In this document: in pieces, positions 35,163 to 43,582 of the stretch | Numbering within the stretch: the first letter of the stretch is position 1 | Layout: the number at the start of each line of letters is the position of its first letter | NCBI GenBank assembly: GCA_020633725.1 | Contig: JACKDC010000001.1 | Span: 124,001-188,000, forward strand | DNA length: 64,000 nucleotides | Source of the DNA: Candidatus Latescibacterota bacterium | GTDB taxonomy: Bacteria > Krumholzibacteriota > Krumholzibacteriia > JACNKJ01 | Direction of reading: 5' to 3' | The notes under the pieces: model-generated | What the model was told of the DNA's origin: nothing | The model's input: only the letters and a program-made list of their open reading frames with translations | Database searches by the model: none | Position numbers and translations under genes: made by a program

Positions 35163-35471
35163 GTGTACGCGCTCGTCAAGATGGCCGGCAAGCAGTTCAA
35201 GGTGAGCACCAACCAGGTGCTGCGGGTGCCCCTGATCGGCCAGGCCGTTGGGGAAACCGTTGAATTCGATCAGGTTATGGCGGTCGGCGAGGGCGCGGAC
35301 ATGAAGCTGGGCACCCCCTACGTGGACGGGGCCAGCGTGAAGGCCGAGATCGTCGGCCACGGCCGCGAGCGCACGATCCGCGTCTTCAAGAAGAAGCGGC
35401 GCAAGAAGTACCGCCGCACCCAGGGCCATCGTCAGCCCTACACCGAGATCCGGATCACCGGGATCGCCTAG
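35163..35471 (+). CDS. rplU: Ribosomal protein L21
   Basis: A 102-residue 50S protein. MYALVKMAGKQFKV at the N-terminus, a central acidic strand region, and the basic tail KKKRRKKYRRTQGHRQPYTEIRITGI are typical of L21. GTG start with GAGGAGG 5 nt upstream. Cotranscribed with rpmA, 20 nt downstream, as in most bacteria. Confidence 0.97.
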   Translation: MYALVKMAGKQFKVSTNQVLRVPLIGQAVGETVEFDQVMAVGEGADMKLGTPYVDGASVKAEIVGHGRERTIRVFKKKRRKKYRRTQGHRQPYTEIRITGIA

Positions 35472-35491
35472 CCGGCGGAAGGAGAGTCGAG

Positions 35492-35749
35492 ATGGCACAC
35501 AAGAAAGGCGTCGGCAGCTCCCGTAACGGGCGAGACAGCGCCCCCAAGTTCTTGGGAGTGAAGCGTTTCGCGGGCCAGCTGGTGAGCGCGGGCTCGATCC
35601 TGGTCCGCCAGCGCGGCACCCGCCTCCTGCCCGGCGCGAACGTGGGCCGCGGCAGCGACGACACGCTCTTCGCCCTCGTGGACGGCACCGTCGAGTTCGC
35701 CCGCAAGGGCAAGGACCGCAAGGTCGTCAACGTCACCCCGGTCGCCTAG
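35492..35749 (+). CDS. rpmA: Ribosomal protein L27
   Basis: An 85-residue 50S protein near the peptidyl-transferase centre. MAHKKGVGSSRNGRDSAPKFLGVKRF is the conserved N-terminus that reaches the A-site tRNA, without the cleaved leader of Firmicutes. RQRGTRLLPGANVGRGSDDTLFA follows. GGAAGGAGAG lies upstream of the ATG, and an intrinsic terminator follows the gene. Confidence 0.97.
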   Translation: MAHKKGVGSSRNGRDSAPKFLGVKRFAGQLVSAGSILVRQRGTRLLPGANVGRGSDDTLFALVDGTVEFARKGKDRKVVNVTPVA

Positions 35750-35772
35750 GCCGCGGGTTCGGACAGTTTCGG

Positions 35773-35799
35773 CGGCGGGCCCGGCGGCCCGCCGTTTTT
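35773..35799 (+). terminator. rplU-rpmA terminator
   Basis: A 9-bp perfect stem (CGGCGGGCC 35773-35781; GGCCCGCCG 35786-35794), loop CGGC, then TTTTT. The loop sequence is the same as in the terminator at 16248-16280. Confidence 0.9.
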
Positions 35800-35812
35800 C
35801 GTTGGGAGGGAC

Positions 35813-36526
35813 GTGGCCACGCTCGCCGTGATTCCGGCCCGCATGGGCTCGAGCCGCTTCCCCGGCAAGCCGCTCGCGCTGCTGGCGGGCAAAACGCTGA
35901 TCCAGCGCGTCTGCGAGCGGGCGGCGGGTCTCGCGGGCGTCGCCGCGCTGCGCGTCGCCACCGACCATCCGGAGATCCTCGCGCACGTCCAGTCCCTCGG
36001 CTTCGACGCCCGGCTCACCGACGGCGCGCATCCGAGCGGCAGCGACCGCGTGGCGGAGGCCGCGGCGGACTGGACCGGGCACGTCCTCAATCTCCAGGGC
36101 GATGAGCCGCTCTTCGATACTCACGCGGTCACAGCGCTGATCGCGCGCCTGGAGGCGGACGACAGCCTGGCCATGGGCACGGTGGGCGTGCCGCTGCGCC
36201 CGACGGACCTCGAGGCGCCCGATCGCGTGAAGGTGCTGCGCGCGCCCGACGGTCTCGCCCGCGACTTCCGCCGCCAGCTCGACGGCCCGCCCCCGCCGGA
36301 CTGCACGCTGCACCTGCACGCCGGCATCTACCTCTACCGCGCCGAGACGCTCGCGCGCTTCGTCGCGCTCCCGCCCTCGCCGCGCGAGATCGCGGAACGT
36401 CTGGAGCAGCTGCGGGCGCTCGAGGCGGGCATCCCGATCTGGGTGGAGACGGGCGAGCACTGGGCGCCGGGCGTCGACACGCCCGAGGACCTGAAAGTCG
36501 TTGCAAAGCTCCTGGAGCGCGCCTAG
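35813..36526 (+). CDS. kdsB: CMP-Kdo synthetase (3-deoxy-manno-octulosonate cytidylyltransferase)
   Basis: A 237-residue cytoplasmic enzyme that activates Kdo with CTP for lipid A inner-core assembly. IPARMGSSRFPGKPLALL is the CTP-binding N-terminus, SGSDRVAEAA and NLQGDEPLF are catalytic blocks, and HAGIYLYRAETL ... ERLEQLRALEAG is the Kdo-binding part. GTG start at 35813 with GGGAGG upstream. It sits between two terminators, so it may depend on a nearby or read-through promoter that I could not place. It heads the Kdo gene group (kdsA, kdsC, kdsD), with pyrG, the CTP source, next. Confidence 0.94.
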   Translation: MATLAVIPARMGSSRFPGKPLALLAGKTLIQRVCERAAGLAGVAALRVATDHPEILAHVQSLGFDARLTDGAHPSGSDRVAEAAADWTGHVLNLQGDEPLFDTHAVTALIARLEADDSLAMGTVGVPLRPTDLEAPDRVKVLRAPDGLARDFRRQLDGPPPPDCTLHLHAGIYLYRAETLARFVALPPSPREIAERLEQLRALEAGIPIWVETGEHWAPGVDTPEDLKVVAKLLERA

Positions 36527-36535
36527 GATGAGCTT

Positions 36536-36558
36536 CCGGGCGTGACGCCCGGTTTTTT
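36536..36558 (+). terminator. Terminator after kdsB
   Basis: CCGGGCG (36536-36542), loop TGA, CGCCCGG (36546-36552), then six T. It separates kdsB from pyrG, only 32 nt before the pyrG start. Confidence 0.88.
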
Positions 36559-36590
36559 GTTTCCGGCCATTTCACGACGCAGGGGGGACC

Positions 36591-38240
36591 GTGAGCCGAA
36601 GTCACAAGACCAAGTTCATCTTCGTCATGGGCGGCGTGGTCTCCTCGCTGGGCAAGGGCATCGCGGCCTCGTCGCTGGGGCTGCTGCTCAAGCAGCGCGG
36701 CCTGCGCGTGACCATGCTGAAGTTCGATCCCTACCTCAACGTCGACCCGGGCACCATGAGCCCCTTCCAGCACGGCGAGGTCTTCGTCACCGACGACGGC
36801 GCCGAGACCGACCTCGACCTGGGCCACTACGAGCGCTTCCTGGATCAGAGCCTGGGCCGGCCGAACAACGTCACCGCGGGGCAGATCTACGACGCGATCC
36901 TGACCAAGGAGCGCCGCGGCGACTTCCTGGGCCGCACGGTGCAGGTGGTGCCGCACGTCACCAACGAGATCAAGAGCCGCGTGCTGCTGCTGGCCGAGCG
37001 CGATCCCGAGCTCGACGTGGTGATCACGGAGATCGGCGGCACGGTGGGCGACATCGAGGGCCTGCCCTTCCTGGAGGCCATCCGCCAGTTCGTCTTCGAC
37101 AAGGGCCGCGAGAACTGCCTCTACGTGCACCTCACCCTGGTGCCCTACATCAGCGCGGCGCATGAGATCAAGACCAAGCCCACGCAGCACAGCGTGAAGG
37201 ACCTGCGCGAGATCGGCATCCAGCCCAACCTGCTGATCTGCCGCACGGAGCGGCCGCTGGACGAGGACGTGAAGGAGAAGATCGGCCTCTTCTGCAACGT
37301 GGCCGCGCGTGACGTCATCGAGGCGCGCGACGTGGAGTCGATCTACGAGGTGCCGCTGCGCCTGCACGCCGAGGGACTGGATCAGCGCGTGGTGGAGCTG
37401 CTGGGGCTGGAGGCGGCCGAGCCGGAGCTCGCCGAGTGGGACCGTTTCGTCAACGGGGTGATCGGCGCGCCGGACGCGGTGACGATCGGCGTGGCGGGCA
37501 AGTACGTCGACCACCTGGACAGCTACAAGAGCATCATCGAGTCGTTCATCCACGCCGGCCAGGCCAACGACGTGCACGTGAAGATCCGCTGGATCGACAG
37601 CGAGCGCCTGGACGCGGCCGCTGCCAAGGGGGCGCTGGAGGGCGTGGACGGCCTGCTGGTCCCCGGCGGCTTCGGCCACCGCGGCGTCGAGGGCAAGATC
37701 GCCGCCGTGCGCCTCGCGCGCGAGAGCGGCCTGCCCTTCCTCGGCATCTGCCTCGGCCTGCAGGCGGCGGTGATCGAGTACGCGCGCCACGCCGCGGGCA
37801 TGCCCGGCGCCGACAGCACCGAGTTCGACCCGCAGTGCACGGCCCCCGTGATCTGCCTGATGGAGGAGCAGAAGGGCATGGTGAAGATGGGCGGCACGAT
37901 GCGCCTGGGCGCCTATCCCTGTCAGCTCCAGCCGGGCAGCCGCGCGGCGGAGTGCTACGGGGGCGAGGCCTCGATCAGCGAGCGGCACCGCCATCGCTAC
38001 GAGGTGAACAACGGCTTCCGCGAGAAGCTCGAGCGCGCGGGGCTGGTGTTCTCCGGCCTCTCGCCCGACGGGCAGCTCGTCGAGATGATCGAACTGCCCC
38101 AGCATCCCTTCTTCGTGGCCTGCCAGTTCCACCCCGAGCTCAAGAGCCGGCCGGGCCGTCCGCATCCGCTCTTCCGCTCGCTCGTGGCCGCGGCGCGCGC
38201 GCGCCGCCTCGGCGACGTGCCCGCCCGCCAGGAACCATGA
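36591..38240 (+). CDS. pyrG: CTP synthase
   Basis: A 549-residue enzyme that aminates UTP to CTP with glutamine. The synthetase domain (1-270) has FVMGGVVSSLGKGIAASSLG and LKFDPYLNVDPGTMSPFQHGEVFVTDDGAETDLDLGHYERF. The glutaminase domain has the nucleophile Cys in PFLGICLGLQ (about residue 386) and the triad His/Glu in CQFHPELKSRP near the C-terminus. GTG start. It supplies the CTP used by KdsB and overlaps kdsA by 4 nt. Confidence 0.97.
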   Translation: MSRSHKTKFIFVMGGVVSSLGKGIAASSLGLLLKQRGLRVTMLKFDPYLNVDPGTMSPFQHGEVFVTDDGAETDLDLGHYERFLDQSLGRPNNVTAGQIYDAILTKERRGDFLGRTVQVVPHVTNEIKSRVLLLAERDPELDVVITEIGGTVGDIEGLPFLEAIRQFVFDKGRENCLYVHLTLVPYISAAHEIKTKPTQHSVKDLREIGIQPNLLICRTERPLDEDVKEKIGLFCNVAARDVIEARDVESIYEVPLRLHAEGLDQRVVELLGLEAAEPELAEWDRFVNGVIGAPDAVTIGVAGKYVDHLDSYKSIIESFIHAGQANDVHVKIRWIDSERLDAAAAKGALEGVDGLLVPGGFGHRGVEGKIAAVRLARESGLPFLGICLGLQAAVIEYARHAAGMPGADSTEFDPQCTAPVICLMEEQKGMVKMGGTMRLGAYPCQLQPGSRAAECYGGEASISERHRHRYEVNNGFREKLERAGLVFSGLSPDGQLVEMIELPQHPFFVACQFHPELKSRPGRPHPLFRSLVAAARARRLGDVPARQEP

Positions 38241-39067
38241 AGCGCTTCAGCATCGGCGGCGCGGAGGTGGGCGGGCCACGGCCTCTGCTCATCGCCGGCC
38301 CCTGCGTGGTCGAGGGCGAGGCGATGCTGCGCGAGACGGCGCAGTTTCTGGCCGCGCTCGCCGCGGAGATCGGCTGGCCGCTGATCTTCAAGGCTTCCTA
38401 CAGCAAGGACAACCGCCTCGCCGCCGACAGCTTCCGCAGCCTCGGCGCGGAAGACGCGCTCGGCCTGCTCGCCGAGGCCGCCCGCGCGGCGAAGCTGCCC
38501 GCGCTCACGGACATCCATCACCCCGAGGAGGCCGCCCTGGCGGCGCGCTACGTGGACTGCCTGCAGATCCCGGCCTTCCTCTGCCGGCAGACGCCGCTGC
38601 TCGAGGCGGCCGGCGCGACGGGGCTGGCGGTGAACGTCAAGAAGGGCCAGTTCATGGCGCCCGAGGACCTCGCCTACTCGGCCGAGAAGGTGAGCCGCGC
38701 GGGCGCCGAGCGCGTGCTGCTCACCGAGCGGGGCGCGAGCTTCGGCTACCGCGACCTGGTGGTGGACTTCCGCGCCTTCCCGCGCCTGGCCGCCGCGGGA
38801 CATCCCGTGATCTTCGACCTCACGCACAGCCAGCAGCAGCCCGGCGCGGGCGGCGGTTCGTCGGGGGGCACGCGCGAGTTCGGGCGCACCCTCGCGCGCG
38901 CGGCCCTGGCCGCGGGCGTGGACGGACTCTTCCTCGAGGTGCATCCGGAGCCCGCGCGCGCGAAGAGCGACGCCGCCACGCAGCTCGACTTCGAGGGCGC
39001 GGGCGCGCTGCTGCGCGAGCTCGCGCGGCTCTGGCAGGCCATGGAGGCGGGCGATGTCCGGCCCTAG
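38237..39067 (+). CDS. kdsA: Kdo-8-phosphate synthase
   Basis: A 276-residue TIM-barrel aldolase that condenses arabinose-5-phosphate with PEP. LIAGPCVVEGEAML, FKASYSKDNR, PALTDIHHPEEA, CLQIPAFLCRQTPLL, AVNVKKGQF and FDLTHSQQQPG follow the family order. NVKKGQF, with Lys where metal-independent enzymes have Asn, together with the Cys in AGPC, suggests the metal-dependent form. ATGA overlap with pyrG and a 14-nt overlap with kdsC. Confidence 0.95.
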   Translation: MKRFSIGGAEVGGPRPLLIAGPCVVEGEAMLRETAQFLAALAAEIGWPLIFKASYSKDNRLAADSFRSLGAEDALGLLAEAARAAKLPALTDIHHPEEAALAARYVDCLQIPAFLCRQTPLLEAAGATGLAVNVKKGQFMAPEDLAYSAEKVSRAGAERVLLTERGASFGYRDLVVDFRAFPRLAAAGHPVIFDLTHSQQQPGAGGGSSGGTREFGRTLARAALAAGVDGLFLEVHPEPARAKSDAATQLDFEGAGALLRELARLWQAMEAGDVRP

Positions 39068-39626
39068 CGCGGGCGCGCTGCAGGCCCGCCTCGCGCGCGT
39101 GCGGCTGCTCATCCTCGACGTGGACGGCGTCCTCACCGACGGCAGCCTGGGCGGCGGCGAGCCGCGCAGCCGGCGCTGGAACGTGAAGGATGGCTTCGGC
39201 GTCTACCTCGCCCGCCGCGGCGGACTCGCGCTCGCGCTCTGCAGCGGCAACGACCACCCCGAGATCCGCGAGCGCGCCGAGCGCCTGGGCGTGACGCAGC
39301 TGCGCCTGGGCCGCATCGACAAGGGCGCGGCGGTCCGCGAGCTCCTGGACGCGCTGGACGTCGCCCAAGGCGAGGCGCTCTTCGTGGGCGACGACCTCTT
39401 CGACCTGCCGGGCATGCGCGCGGCGGGTCTGGGCGCCTGCCCTGCCGACGCCGCGACCGAGCTGCACGCCCGTTGCGACTGGGTGCTGAGCGCGCGGGGC
39501 GGCCACGGCGCCGTCCGCGAGGCGATCGAGGGCATTCTGCGCGCGCGGGGCGAGTGGGACGCGCTGGTCGCGCCCTTCATCGAGGGGCGTGGCCCCGCCG
39601 GCGACGAGGAGGCCGCCCGTGGCTGA
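39054..39626 (+). CDS. kdsC: Kdo-8-phosphate phosphatase
   Basis: A 190-residue HAD-superfamily phosphatase that releases Kdo from Kdo-8-phosphate. Motif I LILDVDGVLTDG at 19-30, motif II CSGND (in place of the usual SGR), Lys in GRIDKGAAV, and motif IV VGDDLFDLPGM. The tight overlap with kdsA and kdsD places it in the Kdo operon. Length is normal. Confidence 0.93.
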   Translation: MSGPSAGALQARLARVRLLILDVDGVLTDGSLGGGEPRSRRWNVKDGFGVYLARRGGLALALCSGNDHPEIRERAERLGVTQLRLGRIDKGAAVRELLDALDVAQGEALFVGDDLFDLPGMRAAGLGACPADAATELHARCDWVLSARGGHGAVREAIEGILRARGEWDALVAPFIEGRGPAGDEEAARG

Positions 39627-40644
39627 GGGGCGCAGGCCGGACGCCGGCGAGGGCGTGAGCGACCTGGAGCGCGGCCGCGAGGTGGTGGACGCGGCGCTCG
39701 CCGCGCTCGCGGCCCTGCGCGCGCGCCTCGACGCGCGCTTCGCCGCGGCCGTGGACCTGTTGCTGGCCTGCCGTGGGCGCGTGGTCGTCACCGGCATCGG
39801 GAAGAGCGGGCACGTGGCGCGCAAGCTGGCCAGCACCCTGAGCAGCACGGGCACGCCCGCGGCCTTCCTGCACGCGGCCGAGGCCACGCACGGCGATCTC
39901 GGGTTCTTCCGGAACGAGGACGTCTGCGTGATGATCTCCAAGAGCGGCGCGGGGGAGGAACTCCAGGGCTGGCTGCCCTTCCTGCGCGAGCGCGGCTGTC
40001 CGCTGGTGGCCATCTGCGGGAACCCGGACTCGCCGCTGGCCCGCGCGGCGGACGTGCTGCTCGACGCCAGCGTGAGCGAGGAGGCCTGTCCGCTGGGGCT
40101 CGCGCCCACGACCAGCAGCACCGCCGCCATGGTGCTGGGCGACGCCCTCGCCGTGGCCCTGCTGGCCCGTCGCGGGTTCGGCGCCGAGGACTTCCTGCGC
40201 CTGCACCCGAGCGGAGTGCTGGGCCGCCGCCTCAGCCTGCGCGTGGCCGACCTGATGCACGCCGGCGAGCGCCTGCCCGTGGTGGACGCCGGCACCACCC
40301 TGCGCGAGGCGCTGCTGGTCATCATCCGCGGCGGCCTGGGCATGACCTGCGTGCTCGAGACCCCCGGCGGCCCGCTGCTGGGCGTGCTGACCGACGGCGA
40401 CCTCAAGCGCGTCCTCGTCGACGGGGACGGCCCCGCGCCGGACACGCTGCTCGACGCGCCCGTCGCCCGCTTCGCCTCGCGCAGCCCGCGCGTGGTGGGC
40501 CCGGAGGTGCTGGCGGCCGACGCGCTTCGCCTCATGGAGGGCAATCGGCCGGGGCCCATCACCAGCCTCGTGGTGGTGGACGGCGGGCGCCGTCCCGTGG
40601 GCGTGGTCCACCTGCACGACATTCTCCGCGCCGGCCTCAGCTAA
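39619..40644 (+). CDS. kdsD: Arabinose-5-phosphate isomerase
   Basis: A 341-residue enzyme that makes arabinose-5-phosphate from ribulose-5-phosphate, the first dedicated Kdo step. A SIS domain (about 35-175) contains TGIGKSGHVARKLASTLSSTGTPAAFLHAAEATHGDLG and MISKSGAGEEL. Two CBS domains follow (about 205-335). The GTG at 39619 was chosen for GAGGAGG 6 nt upstream; it overlaps kdsC by 8 nt. With kdsA, kdsC and kdsB the Kdo route is complete. Confidence 0.93.
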   Translation: MAEGRRPDAGEGVSDLERGREVVDAALAALAALRARLDARFAAAVDLLLACRGRVVVTGIGKSGHVARKLASTLSSTGTPAAFLHAAEATHGDLGFFRNEDVCVMISKSGAGEELQGWLPFLRERGCPLVAICGNPDSPLARAADVLLDASVSEEACPLGLAPTTSSTAAMVLGDALAVALLARRGFGAEDFLRLHPSGVLGRRLSLRVADLMHAGERLPVVDAGTTLREALLVIIRGGLGMTCVLETPGGPLLGVLTDGDLKRVLVDGDGPAPDTLLDAPVARFASRSPRVVGPEVLAADALRLMEGNRPGPITSLVVVDGGRRPVGVVHLHDILRAGLS

Positions 40645-40722
40645 GCCGCTGTCTCCCAACCCGTTGACATCGTTTCGCCCCTCGCGGCCCGGCTCCCGAT
40701 CGCGGCGCGTGAGGGTGCGGGA

Positions 40723-40732
40723 TTTCCGGAAA
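40723..40732. promoter_or_regulatory. Palindrome TTTCCGGAAA upstream of the lptC promoters
   Basis: A perfect 10-bp palindrome 14 bp before the sigma54 -24 element, followed by further TTCC repeats (CTTCCCG, ATTCC). It could be an operator for a dimeric regulator. No protein is assigned. Confidence 0.35.
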
Positions 40733-40746
40733 CTTCCCGTAATTCC

Positions 40747-40762
40747 TGGCATATGGATTGCT
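40747..40762 (+). promoter_or_regulatory. Sigma54 (-24/-12) promoter of lptC-lptB-rpoN
   Basis: TGGC-ATATGGA-TTGCT fits TGGCAYRNNNNTTGCW at every specified base, with the GG and GC pairs 12 bp apart. Transcription would start near 40773, about 75 nt before the lptC ATG. rpoN, the gene for sigma54, is the third gene of the unit. Confidence 0.65.
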
Positions 40763-40790
40763 TGACAAGGGTCTACCTCCATCATAATAT
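40762..40790 (+). promoter_or_regulatory. Sigma70 promoter of lptC-lptB-rpoN, overlapping the sigma54 site
   Basis: TTGACA (40762-40767, perfect), 17 bp, TAATAT (40785-40790). Its first base is the last base of the sigma54 element, so the two polymerase forms would compete. A further inverted repeat CTTGT-T-ACAAG (40821-40831) lies in the leader. Confidence 0.65.
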
Positions 40791-40848
40791 CCCGGAAGAA
40801 GCGACGGCTATTGTCCGTATCTTGTTACAAGTAAAGGATATAGACCGA

Positions 40849-41454
40849 ATGGCCACCCGTGCGCCCAACCGGGATTCCGTCCGCTCCGCCGGCCACCGCC
40901 GGCCGGGTTTCCGCCGCCTGCTGGCGCTGTCCGCGCTGGCGATGGCGCTGGGCCTGGGCTGCAACGAGGAGACGGAGCAACCGTCCTTGTCGGCCCCGGG
41001 CGAGGTGCCGGACCAGGTGCTCTGGGACTTCACCACCACGGACTCGGATTCGGGGCGGCTGGCCTGGATCTTCCGGGCGGATCAGGCGCTGCTCTTCGGC
41101 AAGGCAAAGCGGCTTGAGTCCCGCGGGATCAGTGTCGATATGTACGGTGAGACCGGCGCGCTGAACTCGACGCTCACCGCCGACTCCGGGCTCATCGACC
41201 AGCAGACGGGCGCGATGACGGCGCTGGGCAACGTGCACGTGGTGAGCGCTCAGGACTACGAACTGCGCACGGAGATCCTGCACTGGGATCGCGAGCGCGA
41301 GATCTTTCACACCGACGCCTACGTGGAGGTGCGCCACGGCGAGAACCTCTACACCGGCTACGAGATGGAGTGTGACCGCAATCTCGAGCACCTCCACATC
41401 CAGCGAGACCCCCAGGGCGTCATCGTCCAGCGCGGGGAGGACGGTCTTGACTGA
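40849..41454 (+). CDS. lptC: LPS export protein LptC (lipoprotein form)
   Basis: A 201-residue protein. Unlike the membrane-anchored E. coli LptC, its signal ends in ALGLGCN, a likely lipobox (Cys at about 38), so it may be lipid-anchored. The remaining 150 residues are strand-rich and fit the LptA/LptC jellyroll: LFGKAKRLESRGISVDMYGETGALNSTLTADSGLIDQQTGAMTALGNVHVVS, then YELRTEILHWDREREIFHTDAYVEV. It would bridge LptBFG and the periplasmic LPS path. An lptA gene usually lies between lptC and lptB; here it is absent. ATG at 40849; upstream in-frame starts overlap the promoters. Confidence 0.82.
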   Translation: MATRAPNRDSVRSAGHRRPGFRRLLALSALAMALGLGCNEETEQPSLSAPGEVPDQVLWDFTTTDSDSGRLAWIFRADQALLFGKAKRLESRGISVDMYGETGALNSTLTADSGLIDQQTGAMTALGNVHVVSAQDYELRTEILHWDREREIFHTDAYVEVRHGENLYTGYEMECDRNLEHLHIQRDPQGVIVQRGEDGLD

Positions 41455-42187
41455 GACCCGGCAAGCGGCCGTCCTCAGCGGCGATTCCCTGGTCAAGAGC
41501 TACGGCCGGCGGCGCGTCGTCGACGGCGTGTCGCTCGAGCTGAAGCAGGGCGAGGTGGTGGGGCTGCTGGGTCCCAACGGCGCGGGCAAGACGACGACCT
41601 TCTACATGATCGTCGGCATGATCCGCCCCGACCGCGGGCGAGTGACGCTGGACGACAAGGTCATCCACACGCTGCCCATGTACAAGCGGGCGCGCCTGGG
41701 CCTGGGCTACCTGAGCCAGGAGGCCTCGGTCTTCCGGCGTCTCACGGTGGAGGACAACCTCAAGGCCATTCTCGAGACGCTCGACATCGGCAAGCAGGAG
41801 CAGCGCGCCCGGCTGGAGCGACTGCTCGAGGAGTTGCGCGTGGGGCACCTGCGGCGCAGCTACGGGCATCAGCTCAGCGGCGGCGAGCGGCGGCGCGTTG
41901 AGATCGCGCGCGCGCTCACCACCGACCCCCGTTTCATTCTCCTGGACGAACCCTTCGCAGGGATCGATCCCATCGCGGTGGGGGACGTGCAGTCCATCGT
42001 CAGCCAGCTGAAGACGATGGGCCTGGGCATCCTCATCACCGACCACAACGTGCGAGAGACGCTGACCATCACGGATCGGGCCTACATCCTGTTCGAGGGC
42101 AAGATCATCCGCGCGGGCACCGCCCAGGAGCTGGTGCAGGACGAGACGGCGCGGCAGGTCTACCTCGGCCAGAGCTTCAACCTCTAG
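41447..42187 (+). CDS. lptB: LPS export ABC transporter ATPase LptB
   Basis: A 246-residue ATPase that powers LPS extraction by LptFG. Walker A GPNGAGKTTTFY, Q-loop YLSQEASVFRRLTVEDN, signature LSGGERRRVEIARAL, Walker B RFILLDEPFAGIDP, and switch His in ITDHNV are intact. The C-terminal AQELVQDETARQVYLGQSF is typical of LptB. Start is TTG at 41447 with GGGGAGG 6 nt upstream; it overlaps lptC by 8 nt. Its partners lptF and lptG are in the window at 55822-58319. Confidence 0.95.
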   Translation: MTETRQAAVLSGDSLVKSYGRRRVVDGVSLELKQGEVVGLLGPNGAGKTTTFYMIVGMIRPDRGRVTLDDKVIHTLPMYKRARLGLGYLSQEASVFRRLTVEDNLKAILETLDIGKQEQRARLERLLEELRVGHLRRSYGHQLSGGERRRVEIARALTTDPRFILLDEPFAGIDPIAVGDVQSIVSQLKTMGLGILITDHNVRETLTITDRAYILFEGKIIRAGTAQELVQDETARQVYLGQSFNL

Positions 42188-42202
42188 CGAAGGAACCGCA
42201 TC

Positions 42203-43582
42203 ATGGAGATGAAGATCCAACTCAAACTGGCCCAGCGGCAGCAGCTGGTGATGACGCCCCGCCTCCAGCAGGCGCTGCGGCTCCTCCAGCTGCCCACCCT
42301 GGAGCTGGAGCAGGAACTGAAGGCGGAGGTGCAGACGAACCCGCTGCTGGAGTTCGACGAGGAGGACGAGGAGCCGGATCGGCTCGAGCGCGAGACCGTC
42401 AGCGAGCCGCAGGCGGGGAACCTGGACAGCTGGGACGACATGTTCAGCGATGGCTTCGACATGCAGTACCGCGAGCAGGAGGAGCTGCCCGAGGAGTTCG
42501 TCGAGCGGGTGCCCGTGAGCCGGCAGTCGGCGGGCGAGAACCTGCTGCGGCAGCTGCGCATGATGGAGGCCGACCCCCAGCTGCTGGAGATGGGCGAGTA
42601 CATCATCGGCAGCCTGGACGACCGGGGCTTCCTCACCATCGGCCTCGACGAGATCCAGAACGTCTTCCGCGTGAGTCCCGGCCGCGCCGCCGCCGCGCTG
42701 CGGCTGGTGCAGAGCCTCGAGCCGCCGGGCATCGGCGCGCGGGACCTCTCCGAGTGCCTGCTCCTGCAGCTGGCCGCCCGCGGCGAGGGCGACAGCCTCG
42801 TCGCGCAGATCATCCGCGACCACTTCCAGGAACTCATGCAGCGCAAGTACCAGGAGATCGCGCGCAAGCTGAAGCTCGGCGTCGACGAGGTGCAGGACGC
42901 GGCGCGGGCGATCGGCGAGCTCGACCCGAAGCCCGGCCTCGAGCTCTCGAGCGACGAGCCGCAGTACATCATTCCCGACCTGGTGGTGGAGGAGGTCGAC
43001 GGCGAGTACGTGATCTACCTCAACGATCGCCACCTGCCCCGCCTGCGCATCGCCGACAGCTACAAGGAGTACCTCGGCTCGCACAGCAAGGAGACCAAGG
43101 ACTACGTGCAGGGCAAGCTGAACCAGGCCCAGTGGCTCATCCGCACGGTCGAGCAGCGCAGGGCGACCATGGTCAAGGTGATGGCCGCGATCATCGAGGA
43201 GCAGCGCGAGTTCTTCGACAAGGGGCCGCAGGCGCTCAGGCCGCTCACCCTGCAGCAGGTGGCGAGCAAGATCGGCATGCACGAGTCCACGGTGAGCCGC
43301 GTGACCAACAACAAGACGGTGCAGACCCCGCGGGGCATCTTCCGTCTGAAGTACTTCTTCTCGTCGTCCCTGAGCACGGAGGACGGCGACGAGGTCAGCG
43401 CCAAGGCCGCCAAGAGCCGCATCCAGGAGATCGTCTCCAAGGAGGACGCCAAGCGGCCGCTCAGCGACCAGAAGATCGCCGACATCCTGCGGGACGAGGG
43501 CCTCAAGATCGCCCGCCGCACGGTGGCCAAGTATCGCGAGCAGCTGGGGGTCCTGCCCGCCCGGCTGCGCAAGGAGTTCTAG
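42203..43582 (+). CDS. rpoN: RNA polymerase sigma54 factor
   Basis: A 459-residue sigma factor for -24/-12 promoters. The N-terminal Gln/Leu-rich region I (LAQRQQLVMTPRLQQALRLLQLPTLELEQEL) is followed by an acidic region II (about 50-95), the core-binding region, a helix-turn-helix near 355-375 (LQQVASKIGMHESTVSRVTNNK), and the RpoN box ARRTVAKYRE near 440. Placement after lptB and before hpf is the usual order in Proteobacteria. It lies 15 nt after lptB and shares its promoters, including the sigma54-type one. Confidence 0.96.
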   Translation: MEMKIQLKLAQRQQLVMTPRLQQALRLLQLPTLELEQELKAEVQTNPLLEFDEEDEEPDRLERETVSEPQAGNLDSWDDMFSDGFDMQYREQEELPEEFVERVPVSRQSAGENLLRQLRMMEADPQLLEMGEYIIGSLDDRGFLTIGLDEIQNVFRVSPGRAAAALRLVQSLEPPGIGARDLSECLLLQLAARGEGDSLVAQIIRDHFQELMQRKYQEIARKLKLGVDEVQDAARAIGELDPKPGLELSSDEPQYIIPDLVVEEVDGEYVIYLNDRHLPRLRIADSYKEYLGSHSKETKDYVQGKLNQAQWLIRTVEQRRATMVKVMAAIIEEQREFFDKGPQALRPLTLQQVASKIGMHESTVSRVTNNKTVQTPRGIFRLKYFFSSSLSTEDGDEVSAKAAKSRIQEIVSKEDAKRPLSDQKIADILRDEGLKIARRTVAKYREQLGVLPARLRKEF

